From positions 310,001 through 374,000 of the forward strand of contig CAQOGY010000002.1 of the NCBI GenBank assembly GCA_948847595.1: a DNA stretch of 64,000 nt, written 5' to 3'. Each line of letters starts with the position of its first letter. Position 1 is the first letter of the stretch. The notes beneath the pieces were generated by a model. That model saw nothing but the letters and a program-made list of their open reading frames with translations. It was not told the origin of the DNA and did not search any database. The translations under genes were made by a program, and so were the position numbers. Source of the stretch: an uncultured Bacteroides sp. GTDB lineage: Bacteria; Bacteroidota; Bacteroidia; Bacteroidales; Bacteroidaceae. This document shows, piece by piece, positions 61,789 through 64,000 of the stretch.

Positions 61789-62107
61789 TAACATTGGTAG
61801 TTATCATGCATATTCCACCTATCTATATCCAAAAGCAAGATCATTCCTGCATATTCTTGCATCTTTTTATGCAATATTTCTTCTATCAGGATAAGTCTGA
61901 ACATCCCCTTTTTAAAAGTAATCTTCAAAATAGAACATATAATTTGTGAGGGTATTCATGCGGGAACGTATCTTCTAATTTAATAGGCTGCCACAAGCTA
62001 TGATATCAATTACAGCGGATTTTTTCTCCACCATTAAAATATCTCAAATGAAAATTCTAGTTAATTTCAGTGTCATAACCTATTTGTGTAAAAGCTGATT
62101 TACCTAA

Positions 62108-62367
62108 TTACTTATCTTTGATGTATACCCATATTCGTGGATCTTGTCCATGATAGCCATCAGGCATATCATCTGGAGATGAAATACCTAATATTCTACT
62201 AACTCTCTTTTCACTCAGCGCTTTTTTCCCTTCCAAATAAAAAAGAATATATTTATCTTTGTAATTCATAGCATTGGTAGGTAAAATTTTACCCCCTGAC
62301 AGGTAATTGCCAGGGGAATAGTCAATACTATTGATACGTATATCAAAGAAATAATCACTTTTCTCAT
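62108..62367 (-). pseudogene. Frameshifted small lipoprotein-like gene
   Basis: Starts MRKVIISLIYVSIVLTIPLA followed by ITCQG, a signal peptide with a possible lipobox Cys. At a run of five G (plus-strand C at 62292-62296) the frame breaks; one base shift restores GGKILPTNAMNYKDKYILFY and ends SPDDMPDGYHGQDPRIWVYI before KDK and TAA. Near the toxin end, so possibly a former immunity or accessory gene. Confidence 0.65.
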
Positions 62368-62391
62368 AATCACCAAAATGAAAAATTTACT

Positions 62392-62690
62392 TTATTTCAA
62401 CCCATCCTCTACTTCAATGAATAAATTAAGTGATTCATCTATTTCAAGATCCACAACCTTTTGACTCTCGAAAAGTCAAATTGTTCGTGCCATCAAACCA
62501 TGACAGCTGTAATATCATCTTCTGATGTAGCAATTCATTTTCCATCTTTCTGAACTTCCCAATAGCAATATGTCATTATACGATTCCCACTATCAAATTC
62601 CATAAGAATAATTGAGTAATTACCTCCATCAGAACTACTATATACGATGTTACAACCTATATTCTTTTTTAATTCAGTATTAAAATTCAT
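62392..62690 (-). pseudogene. Decayed immunity-like gene with two stops and a frameshift
   Basis: Starts MNFNTELKKNIGCNIVYSSS, continues to CYWEVQKDGK, then TGA; the same frame goes on IATSEDDITAVMV, TGA, WHEQFDFSRVKR, then a shift leads to VDLEIDESLNLFIEVEDGL and TAA. The small acidic alpha/beta pattern resembles immunity proteins found behind RHS toxins, and it lies in that position. Assignment to a named family is not possible. Confidence 0.65.
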
Positions 62691-62820
62691 ATTATCTAAA
62701 TAAATCAATTTTCACATAGCTCCTCGAATAAAAGGTACCCCAACATGAGTATATATATCGTTTCATGTCAGGGTAACACTTATTAATGTAAGAGGCCAAT
62801 CTATATCAAAATATCTATAA

Positions 62821-63054
62821 TTATTTCATATTTATAATCTTCCTTATTTGGAATACTACAAACCAGATAATAATAATAATCGTAAATAAATGAGGTATAA
62901 GTTCTGTACCATAATACCAATAATCATCTTGCATATCTGAGACATTTTTAACCATAGTCCCAAAAACAAAATTAATTAATTGAAAAAATAATGCACCTAA
63001 ACTTAGTAGCACTGCAACTACTCTGAAAATAATTTTCAATATGTTATTGTCCAT
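62821..63054 (-). CDS. Small two-helix membrane protein, putative immunity protein
   Basis: 77 residues with two membrane helices (IIFRVVAVLLSLGALFFQLINFVF and IPHLFTIIIIIWFVVFQIRKI). It overlaps the 3' end of the RHS gene by 11 bp, the usual position and coupling of a cognate immunity gene. A membrane immunity protein would fit a toxin that attacks membrane lipids, but this is inference. Confidence 0.65.
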   Translation of the reverse strand: MDNNILKIIFRVVAVLLSLGALFFQLINFVFGTMVKNVSDMQDDYWYYGTELIPHLFTIIIIIWFVVFQIRKIINMK

Positions 63055-64000
63055 AATTTATTTGTATATTTGGATTTTGTATTAACCATGAATCTAAGAT
63101 TGGCATAAGTTGATTCCAAGTTATACCATTGTTAGCATTCCAAAAACTTCCACTATCAATCCAATCTCTATGCCTATATTGATACCCTTCATTGCTTTTC
63201 TTTCTTATTTTATAATTCGCATTAGGAATATCTCTGCTACCATCTATTGGAAGACTTAATCCTTGTACCCAATCATTAGTAATCGTAGCATCAATCAAAA
63301 ATGTTCCAACCGAGCCCATCAATTCAGAAGGCAACCATGTATTTAGATGAATTGAGAAATCAACATTCCAACCTTGCTCTTTTAAATATCGAATAATACC
63401 TTCTGAAAAAGCACCTCCCATACTATGAGAAATAATTCGGAATACATCCTCTTGTGGATTCATACCCATTATCAATTGTTTGTAATTTTCTTTAGCATAT
63501 GCATATCCATCTAAATTTCTTAAAAAGGTAGAACTACGCAAATAGTTAAAATCAAAGTCGGTGAAATAGGCACTTTGATCATTAAAAAAGTTTTTTGCAC
63601 CTTTAACAAAAGAACTATTTACTCCTCCCCAATAAGTGCCACCTCCTCTAGGAGATCCAAACCCTAAATACCCATTAACAAAAATAATCTTCTGCCCATC
63701 GGGGTCAATACAATTATGTGGTGTATTTAATCCATATACATACGAACTAATTGAATAATACTTCTCACTCATTGGGTCCACTACATGCCATCTTCCCAAC
63801 GAAGCATCATACATTCTCGCCCCATAATCATACCAATCCAAACCATTATCTCTGTTCAGTTCCTTGCCGTTATACTTATAAGGCTGAACATTATTAGACA
63901 ATGATGAAGAAAGCAACCCTCCGAATGGATAATAGTCATTCACTTCCTCCACCGTACCATTTTGAGCGACAACCACACGATTATTACCTTGATGATCCTG
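63044..64000 (-). CDS. RHS-repeat polymorphic toxin, C-terminal part (5' end outside window)
   Basis: The frame is open to the window edge, beginning DHQGNNRVVVAQNGTVEEVN. The RHS-associated core is complete: DYYPFGGLLSSS, YNGKELNRDNGLDWYDYGAR, YDASLGRWHVVDPMSEKYYS, SSYVYGLNTPHNCIDPDGQ. After it, a variable tail of about 215 residues contains IISHSMGGAFSEGII, a nucleophile-elbow-like SHSMG (GxSxG with first G as S) of the lipase/alpha-beta hydrolase type. This suggests a lipase-like effector released after the core. No signal peptide or export domain is in view. Confidence 0.85.
   Translation of the reverse strand, partial: QDHQGNNRVVVAQNGTVEEVNDYYPFGGLLSSSLSNNVQPYKYNGKELNRDNGLDWYDYGARMYDASLGRWHVVDPMSEKYYSISSYVYGLNTPHNCIDPDGQKIIFVNGYLGFGSPRGGGTYWGGVNSSFVKGAKNFFNDQSAYFTDFDFNYLRSSTFLRNLDGYAYAKENYKQLIMGMNPQEDVFRIISHSMGGAFSEGIIRYLKEQGWNVDFSIHLNTWLPSELMGSVGTFLIDATITNDWVQGLSLPIDGSRDIPNANYKIRKKSNEGYQYRHRDWIDSGSFWNANNGITWNQLMPILDSWLIQNPNIQINYGQ

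Larger units (their letters stand above)
61214..62107. other. Non-coding, AT-rich gap with a broken small gene and a repeat array
   Basis: No intact gene. It holds the interrupted 71-codon frame at 61380-61592 and the 22-bp-period array at 61701-61788. From 61793 to 62107 I see nothing recognisable. Confidence 0.6.

Overview
The window reads as chromosome of a gut Bacteroides species, probably of the B. thetaiotaomicron/ovatus group. The evidence is paired SusC/SusD genes, many families typical of Bacteroidales (DUF2723, DUF3098, DUF3244, DUF4249, DUF4271, DUF4302, DUF4861, BACON), Bacteroides-type promoters (TTTG, about 20 bp, TAnnTTTG) and lipoproteins with short signal peptides. The species is inference.

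Layout. 1-2354: a LytTR-type response regulator (cut by the window edge) and its TPR histidine kinase. 2473-18167: mostly housekeeping genes on the plus strand: cysE, an RlmL-type rRNA methyltransferase, DPP-IV, purD, membrane proteins, an MnmD-type tRNA methyltransferase, a zinc ABC binding protein and ATPase without a permease, a DUF2723 glycosyltransferase-like protein, a polysaccharide deacetylase and queG. 18339-34881: the most striking locus, two mirror-image five-gene operons (SusC, SusD, zinc metallopeptidase, DUF4302, BACON) that diverge from one short segment. Only the plus-strand SusC has a promoter, start codon and signal peptide. The minus-strand SusC begins abruptly at the same 17-bp palindrome (AAGTTCTGCTAGAACTT) at which the two genes start to match. 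Inverting about 0.6 kb between the palindromes would move the promoter and N-terminus, in frame, to the other operon, giving an either/or phase switch of two outer-membrane uptake systems. No recombinase is visible in the window.

35087-44904: an outer-membrane-type protein, then minus-strand DUF4861, kduD and kduI (uronate catabolism, with a palindromic operator candidate at the kduI promoter), tRNA-Gln, tyrS, a TatD hydrolase, yidD, rnpA, hemD, DUF4271 and a LOG-family protein. 45002-52467: an AT-rich operon (DUF3244, lipoprotein, DsbA-like, DUF4249, TonB receptor) behind a TPR membrane regulator, with five TGTTAC repeats at the promoter. 52468-53693: non-coding, packed with degenerate 22-bp-period repeats, part of it bounded by inverted repeats of about 125 bp. 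53694-61213: metK, two small membrane proteins, and a run of folK, zinc ribbon, queA, truB, uppP, DUF3098, ftsX and a methyltransferase. 61214-64000: AT-rich and decayed, ending in the C-terminus of an RHS polymorphic toxin with a lipase-like tail, a small membrane protein (putative immunity) and remnants of two further genes.

Two repeat classes recur. One is 22-bp-period arrays, usually of 4-6 units, in intergenic DNA. The other is 35-bp arrays of five degenerate heptamers, often placed directly before start codons and twice inside reading frames. tRNA and rRNA modification genes (mnmD-like, queG, queA, truB, rlmL-like) are also frequent here.
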